Source: Sympetrum striolatum
Lineage: Eukaryota > Arthropoda > Insecta > Odonata > Libellulidae
Direction: 5' to 3'
Assembly: GCA_947579665.1 (NCBI GenBank)
Contig: OX388350.1
Span: 33,761,393 to 33,825,392, forward strand
Length of the DNA: 64,000 nt
The translations under genes were made by a program, and so were the position numbers. This document shows, one piece after another, positions 38,200 through 52,621 of this stretch. How positions within the stretch are numbered: the first letter of the stretch is position 1; each line of letters starts with the position of its first letter. The notes beneath the pieces were generated by a model. It saw only the letters and a program-made list of their open reading frames with translations. It did not search any database and had not been told where the DNA came from.

Positions 38200-41100
38200 T
38201 TTTTTACTGAATTTTGCCATTATTTCCCACATTTAATCAAATTCTTAGCGAAAAAAGCAACGAAAACGGATAATTTTAGCGAAAATTCAATTTTTTCCCT
38301 CAATTTTGCCTTTATTTCCCACATTTAATAAAATTATAAGCGGAAAAAGCAACGAAAAAGGATAATTTCTTCGAAAATTCAGTTTTTTCCCTCAATTTTG
38401 CCTTTATTTCCCACATTTAATAAAATTCTTAGCGAAAAAAGCAACGAAATCGGATAATTTTAGCGAAAATTCAATTTTTTTCCTGAATTTTGCCTTTATT
38501 TCACACATTTAATCAAACTATGAGCAAAATAAGCAACGAAAACGGATAATTTTAGCGAAAATTCAATTTTTTTTCCTAAATTTTGCCTTTATTTCCCACA
38601 TTTTATCAAATTATGAGCGAAAAAAGCAAGTAAAACTGATAATTTAAGCAAAAATTCAATATTTTTCCTCAATTTTGCCATTATTTCCCACTTTTAATCA
38701 AATTCTAAGCGAAAAAAGCAACGAAAACGGATAATTTTAGCAAAAATTCAATTTTTATTCCTCAATTTTGCATTTATTTCCCACATTTAATCAAATTGTA
38801 AGCGAAAAAAGCAACGAAAACGGATAATTTTAGCAAAAATTCAATTTTTTTCCTCAATTTTGCCTTTATTTCCCACATTAAATAAAATTCTAAGCGAAAA
38901 AAGCAACGAAAACGGAGAATTTTAGCGAAAATTCAATTTTTTTTCCATAATTTTGCCTTTATTTCCCACATTTAATCAAATTCTAAGCGAGAAAAGCAAC
39001 GAAAATAGATAATTTTGGCAAAAATTCAATTTTTTTCCTCAATTTTGCCTTTAATTCCCAAATTTTTTATAAAATTCTTAGCGAAAAGAGCAAACAAAAC
39101 GGATAATTTTAGCGAAAATTCAATTTTTTACTGAATTTTGCCATTATTTCCCACATTTAATCAAATTCTTAGCGAAAAAAGCAACGAAAACGGATAATTT
39201 TAGCGAAAATTCAATTTTTTTCCTCAATTTTGCCTTTATTTCCCACATTTAATAAAATTATAAGCGGAAAAAGCAACGAAAACGGATAATTTCTTCGAAA
39301 ATTCAGTTTTTTCCCTCAATTTTGCCTTTATTTCCCACATTTAATAAAATTCTAAGCGAAAAAAGCAACGAAAACGGATAATTTTAGCGAAAATTCAAAT
39401 TTTTTCCTCAATTTTGCCATTATTTCCCACATTTAATCAAATTCTAAGCGAAAAAAGCAAAGAAAACGGATAATTGTAGCGAAAATTCAATTTTTTTCCT
39501 CAATTTTGCCTTTATTTCCCACATTTAATAAAATTCTAAGCGAAAAAAGCAACGAAAACGGATAATTTTAGCGAAAATTCAATTTTTTACCTCAATTTTG
39601 CCATTATTTCCCACATTTAAAACAAATTCTAAGCGAAAAAAGCAACGAAAACGGATAATTGTAGCAAGAATTCAATTTTTTTCCTCAATTTTGCCTTTAT
39701 TTCCCACATTTAATCAAATTCTAAGCGAAAAAAGCAACAAAAACGGATAATTTTAGCGATAATTCAATTTTGTTTTGTCAATTTTGCCTTTATTTCCCAC
39801 ATTTAATCAAAATCTAAGCGAGAAAAGCAACGAAAACGGATAATTTTAGTGAAAATTCAATTTTTTTCCTCAATTTTGCCTTTTTCCCACATTTAATCAA
39901 ATTCTAAGCGAAAAAAGCAACGAAAATGGATAATTTTAGCAAAAATTCAATTTTTTTACTCTATTTTGCCTTTATTTCCCACATTTAAAAAATTCTAAAT
40001 GAAAAAAGCATCGAAAACGGATAATGTTAGAGAAAATTCAATTTTATTCCTAAATTTTGCCTTTATTTCCCACATTTAATCAAATTCTAAGCGAAAAAAG
40101 CAACGAAAATGGATAATTTTAGCGAAAATTCAATTTTTTTCCTCAATTTTGCCTTTATTTCCCACATTTAATCAAAATCTAAGCGAAAAAAGCAACGAAA
40201 ACGGATAATTTTAGCGAAAATTCAATTTTTTCCTCAATTTTGCATCTCTTTCTCACATTTATCCAAATTCTAAACGCAAAAAGCAACTAAAACGGATAAT
40301 GTTTGCGAAAATTCAATTTTTTTCCTCAATTTTGCCATTATTTCCCACATTTAATCACATTCTAAGCGAAAAAAGCACCGAAAACGGATAATTGTAGCAA
40401 AAATTCAATTTTTTTCCTCAATTTTGCCTTTATTTCCCACATTTAATCAAATTCTAAGCGAAAAAAGCAACGAAAACGGATAATTGTAGCAAGAATTCAA
40501 TTTTTATCCTCAATTTTGAATTAATTTCCCACATTTAATCAAATTCTAAGCGAAAAAGGCAACGAAAACGGATAATTTTAGCGAAAATTCAATTTTTTTC
40601 CTCAATTTTGCCTTTATTTCCCACATTTAATCAAATTCTAAGCGAAATAAGCAACGAAAACGGATAATTTTAGCGAAAATTCAATTTTTTTCCTCAATTT
40701 TGCCTTTTTTTCCCACATTTAATCAAATTTTAAGCGAAAAAAGCAACGAAAATGGATAATTTTAGAGAAAATTCAATTTTTTTCCTCAATTTTGCCTTTA
40801 TTTCCCACATTTAATCAAATTCTAAGCGAAAAAAGCAACGAAAACGGATAATTTTAGCAAAAATTCAATTTTTTTCCTCAATTTTGCCTTTAGGTCCCAC
40901 ATTTAATCAAATTCTAAGCGATAAAAGCAACGAAAACGGATAATTTTAGCGAAAATTCAATATTTTTCCTCAATTTTGCCTTTATTTCCCACATTTAATA
41001 AAATTCTAAGCGAAAAAAGCTTCGAAAACGGATAATTTTACAGAAAATTCAATTTTTTTCCTCAATTTTGCCTTTTTTCCCACAATTAATCAAATTCAAA

Positions 41101-44100
41101 GCGAAAAAAGCATCGAAAACGGATAATTTTACAGAAAATTCAATTTTTTTCCTCTATTTTGCCTTTTTCCCACATTTAATAAAATTCTAAGCGAAAAAAG
41201 CAACGAAAATGGATAATTTTAGCAAAAATTCAATTTTTTTACTCTATTTTGCCTTTATTTCCCACATTTAAAAAATTCTAAATGAAAAAAGCAACGAAAA
41301 CGGATCATTTTAGCGAAAATTCAATTTTTTTCCTCAATTTTGCCTTTATTTCCCACATTTAATCAAATTCTAAGCGATAAAAGCAACGAAAACGGATAAT
41401 TGTAGCAAGAATTCAATTTTTTTCCTCAATTTTGAATTTATTTCCCACATTTTATCAAATTCTAAACGAAAAAAGCATCGAAAACGGATAATTTTAGAGA
41501 AAATTCAATTTTTTTCCTCAATTTTGCCTTTTTCCTACATTTAATCAAATTCTAAGCGAAAAAAGCAACGAAAATGGATAATTTTAGCAAAAATTCAATT
41601 TTTTTACTCTATTTTGCCTTTATTTCCCACATTTAAAAAATTCTAATTGAAAAAAGCATCGAAAACGGATAATGTTAGAGAAAATTCAATTTTATTCCTA
41701 AATTTTGCCTTTATTTCCCACATTTAATCAAATTCTAAGCGAAAAAAGCAACGAAAACGGAAAATTTTAGCAAAAATTCAATTTTTTTCCTCAATTTTAC
41801 CTTTATTTTCCACATTTAATAAAATTCTAAGCGAAAAAACAACGAAAACGGATAATTTTAGCGAAAATTCAATTTTTTTCCATAATTTTGCCATTATTTC
41901 CCACATTTAATCAAATTCTAAGCGAAAAAAGCAACGAAAATGGATAATTTTAGCAAAAATTCAATTTTTTTCCTCAATTTTGCCTTTATTTCCCACATTT
42001 AAAAAAATTCTAAATGAAAAAAGCAACGAAAACGGATAATTTTAGCGAAAATTCAATTTTTTCCTCAATTTATCCTTTATTTCCCACATTTAATCAAATT
42101 CTAAGCGAAAAAAGCAAGTAAAACTGATAATTTAAGCAAAAATTCAATATTTTTCCTCAATTTTGCCATTATTTCCCACATTTAATCAAATTCTAAGCGA
42201 ACAAAGCAACGAAAACGGATAATTTAGCAAAAATTCAATTTTTTTCCTCAATTTTGCCTTTATTTCCCACATTAAATAAAATTCTATGCGAAAAAAGCAA
42301 CGAAAACGGAGAATTTTAGCGAAAATTCAATTTTTTTCCATAATTTTGCCTTTATTTCCCACATTTATTCAAATTCTAAGCGAGAAAAGCAACGAAAATG
42401 GATAATTTTGGCAAAAATTCAATTTTTTTCCTCAATTTTGCCTTTAATTCGCAAATTTTTTATAAAATTCTTAGCGAAAAGAGCAAACAAAACGGATAAT
42501 TTTAGCGAAAATTCAATTTTTTACTGAATTTTGCCATTATTTCCCACATTTAATAAAATTATAATCGAAAAAAGCAACGAAAACGGATAATTTTAGCGAA
42601 AATTCAATTTTTTTTCCTCAATTTTGCCATTATTTCCCACATTTAATCAAATTCTAAGCGAAAAAAGCAACGAAAATGGATAATTGTAGCAAGAATTCAA
42701 TTTTTTTCCTCAATTTTGCCTTTATTTCCCACATTTAATCAAATTCTAAGCGAAAAAAGCAACGAAAACGGATAATTTTAGCGATAATTCAATTGTTTTT
42801 GTCAATTTTGCCTTTATTTCCCATATTTAATCAAAATCTAAGCGAGAAAAGCAACGAAAACGGATAATTTTAGTGAAAATTCAATTTTTTCCTCAATTTT
42901 GCCTTTATTTCCCACATTTAATAAAATTCTAAGCGAAAAAAGCTTCGAAAACGGATAATTTTACAGAAAATTCAATTTTTTTCCTCAATTTTGCCTTTTT
43001 TCCCACAATTAATCAAATTCAAAGCGAAAAAAGCATCGAAAACGGATAATTTTAGAGAAAATTCAATTTTTTTCCTCAATTTTGCCTTTTTCCCACATTT
43101 AATCAAATTCTAAGCGAAAAAAGCAACGAAAATGGATAATTTTAGCAAAAATTCAATTTTTTTACTCTATTTTGCCTTTATATCCCATATTTTAAAAATT
43201 CTAAATGAAAAAAGCAACGAAAACGGATAATGTTAGAGAAAATTCAATTTTATTCCTAAATTTTGTCTTTATTTCCCACATTTAATCAAATTCTAAGCGA
43301 AATAAGCAACGAAAACGGATAATTTTAGCGAAAATTCAATTTTTTTCCTCAATTTTGCCTTTTTTTCCACATTTAATCAAATTCTAAGCGAAAAAAGCAA
43401 CGAAATGGATAATTTTAGAGAAAATTCAATTTTTTCCTCAATTTTGCCTTTATTTCCCACATTTAATCAAATTCTAAGCGAAAAAAGCAACGAAAACGGA
43501 TAATTTTAGCAAAAATTCAATTTTTTTCCTCAATTTTGCCTTTATGTCCCACATTTAATCAAATTCTAAGCGATAAAAGCAACAAAAACGGATAATTTTA
43601 GCGAAAATTCAATTTTTTTCCTCAATTTTGCCTTTATTTCCCACATTTAATAAAATTCTAAGCAAACAAAGCAACGAAAACGGATAATTTTAGCAAAAAT
43701 TCAATTTTTTTTCCTCAATTTTGCATTTATTTCCCACATTTAATCAAATTCTAAGCGAAAAAAGCAACGAAAACGGAAAATTTTAGCAAAAATTCAATTT
43801 TTTTCCTCAATTTTACCTTTATTTTCCACATTTAATAAAATTCTAAGCGAAAAAAACAACGAAAACGGATAATTTTAGCGAAAATTCAATTTTTTTCCAT
43901 AATTTTGCCATTATTTCCCACATTTAATCAAATTCTAAGCAAAAAAAGCAACGAAAATGGATAATTTTAGCAAAAATTCAATTTTTTTCCTCAATTTTGC
44001 CTTTATTTCCCACATTTAAAAAAATTCTAAATGAAAAAAGCAACGAAAACGGATAATTTTAGCAAAAATTCAATTTTTTCCATAATTTTGCCTTTATTTC

Positions 44101-46550
44101 CCACATTTATTCAAATTCTAAGCGAGAAAAGCAACGAAAATGGATAATTTTGGCAAAAATTCAATTTTTTTCCTCAATTTTGCCTTTAATTCCCAAATTT
44201 TTTATAAAATTCTTAGCGGAAAGAGCAAACAAAACGGATAATTTTAGCGAAAATTCAATTTTTTACTGAATTTTGCCATTATTTCCCACATTTAATCAAA
44301 TTCTTAGCGAAAAAAGCAACGAAAACGGATAATTTTAGCGAAAATTCAATTTTTTCCCTCAATTTTGCCTTTATTTCCCACATTTAATAAAATTATAAGC
44401 GGAAAAAGCAACGAAAACGGATAATTTCTTCGAAAATTCAGTTTTTTCCCTCAATTTTGCCTTTATTTCCCACATTTAATAAAATTCTAAGCGAAAAAAG
44501 CAACGAAATCGGATAATTTTAGCGAAAATTCAATTTTTTTCCTGAATTTTGCCTTTATTTCACACATTTAATCAAACTATGAGCAAAATAAGCAACGAAA
44601 ACGGATAATTTTAGCGAAAATTCAATTTTTTTCCTAAATTTTGCCTTTATTTCCCACATTTTATCAAATTATGAGCGAAAAAAGCAAGTAAAACTGATAA
44701 TTTAAGCAAAAATTCAATATTTTTCCTCAATTTTGCCATTATTTCCCACTTTTAATCAAATTATAAGCGAAAAAAGCAACGAAAACGGATAATTTTAGCA
44801 AAAATTCAATTTTTATTCCTCAATTTTGCATTTATTTCCCACATTTAATCAAATTCTAAGCGAAAAAAGCAACGAAAACGGATAATTTTAGCAAAAATTC
44901 AATTTTTTTCCTCAATTTTGCCCATATTTCCCACATTAAATAAAATTCTAAGCGAAAAAAGCAACGAAAACGGAGAATTTTAGCGAAAATTCAATTTTTT
45001 TCCATAATTTTGCCTTTATTTCCCACATTTAATCAAATTCTAAGCGAGAAAAGCAACGAAAATGGATAATTTTGGCAAAAATTCAATTTTTTTCCACAAT
45101 TTTGCCTTTAATTCCCAAATTTTTTATAAAATTCTTAGCGAAAAGAGCAAACAAAACGGATAATTTTAGCGAAAATTCAATTTTTTACTGAATTTTGCCA
45201 TTATTTCCCACATTTAAACAAATTCTTAGCGAAAAAAGCAACGAAAACGGATAATTTTAGCGAAAATTCAATTTTTTTCCTCAATTTTGCCTTTATTTCC
45301 CACATTTAATAAAATTATAAGCGGAAAAAGCAACGAAAACGGATAATGTCTTCGAAAATTCAGTTTTTTCCCTCAATTTTGCCTTTATTTCCCACATTTA
45401 ATAAAATTCTAAGCGAAAAAAGCAACGAAAACGGATAATTTTAGCGAAAATTCAATTTTTTTCCTCAATTTTGCCATTATTTCCCACATTTAATCAAATT
45501 CTAAGCGAAAAAAGCAAAGAAAACGGATAATTGTAGCGAAAATTCAATTTTTTTCCTCAATTTTGCCTTTATTTCCCACATTTAATATAATTCTAAGCGA
45601 AAAAAGCAACGAAAACGGATAATTTTAGCGAAAATTCAATTTTTTTCCTCAATTTTGCCATTATTTCCCACATTTAAACAAATTCTAAGCGAAAAAAGCA
45701 ACGAAAACGGATAATTGTAGCAAGAATTCAATTTTTTTCCTCAATTTTGCCTTTATTTCCCACATTTAATCAAATTCTAAGCGAAAAAAGCAACAAAAAC
45801 GGATAATTTTAGCGATAATTCAATTTTGTTTTGTCAATTTTGCCTTTATTTCCCACATTTAATCAAAATCTAAGCGAGAAAAGCAACGAAAACGGATAAT
45901 TTTAGTGAAAATTCAATTTTTTCCTCAATTTTGCCTTTATTTCCCACATTTAATAAAATTCTAAGCGAAAAAAGCTTCGAAAACGGATAATTTTACAGAA
46001 AATTCAATTTTTTTCCTCAATTTTGCCTTTTTTCCCACAATTAATCAAATTCAAAGCGAAAAAAGCATCGAAAACGGATAATTTTAGAGAAAATTCAATT
46101 TTTTTCCTCAATTTTGCCTTTTTCCCACATTTAATCAAATTCTAAGCGAAAAAAGCAACGAAAATGGATAATTTTAGCAAAAATTCAATTTTTTTACTCT
46201 ATTTTGCCTTTATTTCCCACATTTAAAAAATTCTAAATGAAAAAAGCAACGAAAACGGATAATGTTAGAGAAAATTCAATTTTATTCCTAAATTTTGTCT
46301 TTATTTCCCACATTTAATCAAATTCTAAGCGAAATAAGCAACGAAAACGGATAATTTTAGCGAAAATTCAATTTTTTTCCTCAATTTTGCCTTTTTTTCC
46401 ACATTTAATCAAATTCTAAGCGAAAAAAGCAACGAAATGGATAATTTTAGAGAAAATTCAATTTTTTCCTCAATTTTGCCTTTATTTCCCACATTTAATC
46501 AAATTCTAAGCGAAAAAAGCAACGAAAACGGATAATTTTAGCGAAAATTC
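38200..46550. repeat. 8.4-kb higher-order unit, copy 1 (S1)
   Basis: The TTTTTACTGAATTTTGCC monomer at 38,201 recurs at 46,554 (8,353 bp), and TTTTTTACCTC at about 39,582 recurs at about 47,933 (8,351 bp). The TTTAGGTCCCAC marker recurs after 8,443 bp (40,889 and 49,332), showing one extra monomer in the second copy. Length is about 91 monomers. Some internal segments also recur inside the unit, for example 38,200-39,400 resembles 44,260-45,480. Confidence 0.82.
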
Positions 46551-47855
46551 AATTTTTTACTGAATTTTGCCATTATTTCCCACATTTAATCAAATTCTTA
46601 GCGAAAAAAGCAACGAAAACGGATAATTTTAGCGAAAATTCAATTTTTTCCCTCAATTTTGCCTTTATTTCCCACATTTAATAAAATTATAAGCGGAAAA
46701 AGCAACGAAAACGGATAATTTCTTCGAAAATTCAGTTTTTTCCCTCCATTTTGCCTTTATTTCCCACATTTAATAAAATTCTAAGCGAAAAAAGCAACGA
46801 AATCGGATAATTTTAGCGAAAATTCAATTTTTTTCCTGAATTTTGCCTTTATTTCACACATTTAATCAAACTATGAGCAAAATAAGCAACGAAAACGGAT
46901 AATTTTAGCGAAAATTCAATTTTTTTCCTAAATTTTGCCTTTATTTCCCACATTTTATCAAATTATGAGCGAAAAAAGCAAGTAAAACTGATAATTTAAG
47001 CAAAAATTCAATATTTTTCCTCAATTTTGCCATTATTTCCCACTTTTAATCAAATTCTAAGCGAAAAAAGCAACGAAAACGGATAATTTTAGCAAAAATT
47101 CAATTTTTATTCCTCAATTTTGCATTTATTTCCCACATTTAATCAAATTGTAAGCGAAAAAAGCAACGAAAACGGATAATTTTAGCAAAAATTCAATTTT
47201 TTTCCTCAATTTTGCCTTTATTTCCCACATTAAATAAAATTCTAAGCGAAAAAAGCAACGAAAACGGAGAATTTTAGCGAAAATTCAATTTTTTTCCATA
47301 ATTTTGCCTTTATTTCCCACATTTAATCAAATTCTAAGCGAGAAAAGCAACGAAAATAGATAATTTTGGCAAAAATTCAATTTTTTTCCTCAATTTTGCC
47401 TTTAATTCCCAAATTTTTTATAAAATTCTTAGCGAAAAGAGCAAACAAAACGGATAATTTTAGCGAAAATTCAATTTTTTACTGAATTTTGCCATTATTT
47501 CCCACATTTAATCAAATTCTTAGCGAAAAAAGCAACGAAAACGGATAATTTTAGCGAAAATTCAATTTTTTTCCTCAATTTTGCCTTTATTTCCCACATT
47601 TAATAAAATTATAAGCGGAAAAAGCAACGAAAACGGATAATTTCTTCGAAAATTCAGTTTTTTCCCTCAATTTTGCCTTTATTTCCCACATTTAATAAAA
47701 TTCTAAGCGAAAAAAGCAACGAAAACGGATAATTTTAGCGAAAATTCAAATTTTTTCCTCAATTTTGCCATTATTTCCCACATTTAATCAAATTCTAAGC
47801 GAAAAAAGCAAAGAAAACGGATAATTGTAGCGAAAATTCAATTTTTTTCCTCAAT

Positions 47856-50238
47856 TTTGCCTTTATTTCCCACATTTAATAAAATTCTAAGCGAAAAAAG
47901 CAACGAAAACGGATAATTTTAGCGAAAATTCAATTTTTTACCTCAATTTTGCCATTATTTCCCACATTTAAACAAATTCTAAGCGAAAAAAGCAACGAAA
48001 ACGGATAATTGTAGCAAGAATTCAATTTTTTTCCTCAATTTTGCCTTTATTTCCCACATTTAATCAAATTCTAAGCGAAAAAAGCAACAAAAACGGATAA
48101 TTTTAGCGATAATTCAATTTTGTTTTGTCAATTTTGCCTTTATTTCCCACATTTAATCAAAATCTAAGCGAGAAAAGCAACGAAAACGGATAATTTTAGT
48201 GAAAATTCAATTTTTTTCCTCAATTTTGCCTTTTTCCCACATTTAATCAAATTCTAAGCGAAAAAAGCAACGAAAATGGATAATTTTAGCAAAAATTCAA
48301 TTTTTTTACTCTATTTTGCCTTTATTTCCCACATTTAAAAAATTCTAAATGAAAAAAGCATCGAAAACGGATAATGTTAGAGAAAATTCAATTTTATTCC
48401 TAAATTTTGCCTTTATTTCCCACATTTAATCAAATTCTAAGCGAAAAAAGCAACGAAAATGGATAATTTTAGCGAAAATTCAATTTTTTTCCTCAATTTT
48501 GCCTTTATTTCCCACATTTAATCAAAATCTAAGCGAAAAAAGCAACGAAAACGGATAATTTTAGCGAAAATTCAATTTTTTCCTCAATTTTGCATCTCTT
48601 TCTCACATTTATCCAAATTCTAAACGCAAAAAGCAACTAAAACGGATAATGTTTGCGAAAATTCAATTTTTTTCCTCAATTTTGCCATTATTTCCCACAT
48701 TTAATCACATTCTAAGCGAAAAAAGCACCGAAAACGGATAATTGTAGCAAAAATTCAATTTTTTTCCTCAATTTTGCCTTTATTTCCCACATTTAATCAA
48801 ATTCTAAGCGAAAAAAGCAACGAAAACGGATAATTTTAGCGAAAATTCAATTTTTTTCCTCAATTTTACCTTTATTTCCCACATTTAATCAAATTCTAAG
48901 CGATAAAAGCAACGAAAACGGATAATTGTAGCAAGAATTCAATTTTTATCCTCAATTTTGAATTAATTTCCCACATTTAATCAAATTCTAAGCGAAAAAG
49001 GCAACGAAAACGGATAATTTTAGCGAAAATTCAATTTTTTTCCTCAATTTTGCCTTTATTTCCCACATTTAATCAAATTCTAAGCGAAATAAGCAACGAA
49101 AACGGATAATTTTAGCGAAAATTCAATTTTTTTCCTCAATTTTGCCTTTTTTTTCCCACATTTAATCAAATTTTAAGCGAAAAAAGCAACGAAAATGGAT
49201 AATTTTAGAGAAAATTCAATTTTTTTCCTCAATTTTGCCTTTATTTCCCACATTTAATCAAATTCTAAGCGAAAAAAGCAACGAAAACGGATAATTTTAG
49301 CAAAAATTCAATTTTTTTCCTCAATTTTGCCTTTAGGTCCCACATTTAATCAAATTCTAAGCGATAAAAGCAACGAAAACGGATAATTTTAGCGAAAATT
49401 CAATATTTTTCCTCAATTTTGCCTTTATTTCCCACATTTAATAAAATTCTAAGCGAAAAAAGCTTCGAAAACGGATAATTTTACAGAAAATTCAATTTTT
49501 TTCCTCAATTTTGCCTTTTTTCCCACAATTAATCAAATTCAAAGCGAAAAAAGCATCGAAAACGGATAATTTTACAGAAAATTCAATTTTTTTCCTCTAT
49601 TTTGCCTTTTTCCCACATTTAATAAAATTCTAAGCGAAAAAAGCAACGAAAATGGATAATTTTAGCAAAAATTCAATTTTTTTACTCTATTTTGCCTTTA
49701 TTTCCCACATTTAAAAAATTCTAAATGAAAAAAGCAACGAAAACGGATCATTTTAGCGAAAATTCAATTTTTTTCCTCAATTTTGCCTTTATTTCCCACA
49801 TTTAATCAAATTCTAAGCGATAAAAGCAACGAAAACGGATAATTGTAGCAAGAATTCAATTTTTTTCCTCAATTTTGAATTTATTTCCCACATTTTATCA
49901 AATTCTAAACGAAAAAAGCATCGAAAACGGATAATTTTAGAGAAAATTCAATTTTTTTCCTCAATTTTGCCTTTTTCCTACATTTAATCAAATTCTAAGC
50001 GAAAAAAGCAACGAAAATGGATAATTTTAGCAAAAATTCAATTTTTTTACTCTATTTTGCCTTTATTTCCCACATTTAAAAAATTCTAATTGAAAAAAGC
50101 ATCGAAAACGGATAATGTTAGAGAAAATTCAATTTTATTCCTAAATTTTGCCTTTATTTCCCACATTTAATCAAATTCTAAGCGAAAAAAGCAACGAAAA
50201 CGGAAAATTTTAGCAAAAATTCAATTTTTTTCCTCAAT
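47856..50238. repeat. 2,383-bp tandem duplication, copy 1
   Basis: TACCTCAATTTTGCC at 47,939 recurs at 50,322, and TAGGTCCC at 49,334 recurs at 51,716, giving an offset of 2,382-2,383 bp or about 26 monomers. The breakpoint is within an ordinary monomer near 50,239, where the expected AATTTTACC with TTTTCCACATTT (as at 52,620) is replaced by GCCTTTATTTCCC. Confidence 0.87.
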
Positions 50239-52621
50239 TTTGCCTTTATTTCCCACATTTAATAAAATTCTAAGCGAAAAAAGCAACGAAAACGGATAAT
50301 TTTAGCGAAAATTCAATTTTGTACCTCAATTTTGCCATTATTTCCCACATTTAAACAAATTCTAAGCGAAAAAAGCAACGAAAACGGATAATTGTAGCAA
50401 GAATTCAATTTTTTTCCTCAATTTTGCCTTTATTTCCCACATTTAATCAAATTCTAAGCGAAAAAAGCAACAAAAACGGATAATTTTAGCGATAATTCAA
50501 TTTTGTTTTGTCAATTTTGCCTTTATTTCCCACATTTAATCAAAATCTAAGCGAGAAAAGCAACGAAAACGGATAATTTTAGTGAAAATTCAATTTTTTT
50601 CCTCAATTTTGCCTTTTTCCCACATTTAATCAAATTCTAAGCGAAAAAAGCAACGAAAATGGATAATTTTAGCAAAAATTCAATTTTTTTACTCTATTTT
50701 GCCTTTATTTCCCACATTTAAAAAATTCTAAATGAAAAAAGCATCGAAAACGGATAATGTTAGAGAAAATTCAATTTTATTCCTAAATTTTGCCTTTATT
50801 TCCCACATTTAATCAAATTCTAAGCGAAAAAAGCAACGAAAATGGATAATTTTAGCGAAAATTCAATTTTTTTCCTCAATTTTGCCTTTATTTCCCACAT
50901 TTAATCAAAATCTAAGCGAAAAAAGCAACGAAAACGGATAATTTTAGCGAAAATTCAATTTTTTCCTCAATTTTGCATCTCTTTCTCACATTTATCCAAA
51001 TTCTAAACGCAAAAAGCAACTAAAACGGATAATGTTTGCGAAAATTCAATTTTTTTCCTCAATTTTGCCATTATTTCCCACATTTAATCACATTCTAAGC
51101 GAAAAAAGCACCGAAAACGGATAATTGTAGCAAAAATTCAATTTTTTTCCTCAATTTTGCCTTTATTTCCCACATTTAATCAAATTCTAAGCGAAAAAAG
51201 CAACGAAAACGGATAATTTTAGCGAAAATTCAATTTTTTTCCTCAATTTTACCTTTATTTCCCACATTTAATCAAATTCTAAGCGATAAAAGCAACGAAA
51301 ACGGATAATTGTAGCAAGAATTCAATTTTTATCCTCAATTTTGAATTAATTTCCCACATTTAATCAAATTCTAAGCGAAAAAGGCAACGAAAACGGATAA
51401 TTTTAGCGAAAATTCAATTTTTTTCCTCAATTTTGCCTTTATTTCCCACATTTAATCAAATTCTAAGCGAAATAAGCAACGAAAACGGATAATTTTAGCG
51501 AAAATTCAATTTTTTTCCTAAATTTTGCCTTTTTTTCCCACATTTAATCAAATTTTAAGCGAAAAAAGCAACGAAAATGGATAATTTTAGAGAAAATTCA
51601 ATTTTTTTCCTCAATTTTGCCTTTATTTCCCACATTTAATCAAATTCTAAGCGAAAAAAGCAACGAAAACGGATAATTTTAGCAAAAATTCAATTTTTTT
51701 CCTCAATTTTGCCTTTAGGTCCCACATTTAATCAAATTCTAAGCGATAAAAGCAACGAAAACGGATAATTTTAGCGAAAATTCAATATTTTTCCTCAATT
51801 TTGCCTTTATTTCCCACATTTAATAAAATTCTAAGCGAAAAAAGCTTCGAAAACGGATAATTTTACAGAAAATTCAATTTTTTTCCTCAATTTTGCCTTT
51901 TTTCCCACAATTAATCAAATTCAAAGCGAAAAAAGCATCGAAAACGGATAATTTTACAGAAAATTCAATTTTTTTCCTCTATTTTGCCTTTTTCCCACAT
52001 TTAATAAAATTCTAAGCGAAAAAAGCAACGAAAATGGATAATTTTAGCAAAAATTCAATTTTTTTACTCTATTTTGCCTTTATTTCCCACATTTAAAAAA
52101 TTCTAAATGAAAAAAGCAACGAAAACGGATCATTTTAGCGAAAATTCAATTTTTTTCCTCAATTTTGCCTTTATTTCCCACATTTAATCAAATTCTAAGC
52201 GATAAAAGCAACGAAAACGGATAATTGTAGCAAGAATTCAATTTTTTTCCTCAATTTTGAATTTATTTCCCACATTTTATCAAATTCTAAACGAAAAAAG
52301 CATCGAAAACGGATAATTTTAGAGAAAATTCAATTTTTTTCCTCAATTTTGCCTTTTTCCTACATTTAATCAAATTCTAAGCGAAAAAAGCAACGAAAAT
52401 GGATAATATTAGCAAAAATTCAATTTTTTTACTCTATTTTGCCTTTATTTCCCACATTTAAAAAATTCTAATTGAAAAAAGCATCGAAAACGGATAATGT
52501 TAGAGAAAATTCAATTTTATTCCTAAATTTTGCCTTTATTTCCCACATTTAATCAAATTCTAAGCGAAAAAAGCAACGAAAACGGAAAATTTTAGCAAAA
52601 ATTCAATTTTTTTCCTCAATT
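50239..52621. repeat. 2,383-bp tandem duplication, copy 2
   Basis: This is nearly identical to the preceding copy. Rare differences include a G in the T run before ACCTC (near 50,321), CCTAAATTTTGCC near 51,518 and GGATAATATTAGC near 52,404. It then continues in S1 order (AATTTTACC, then AAAAAACAACG). Confidence 0.87.
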
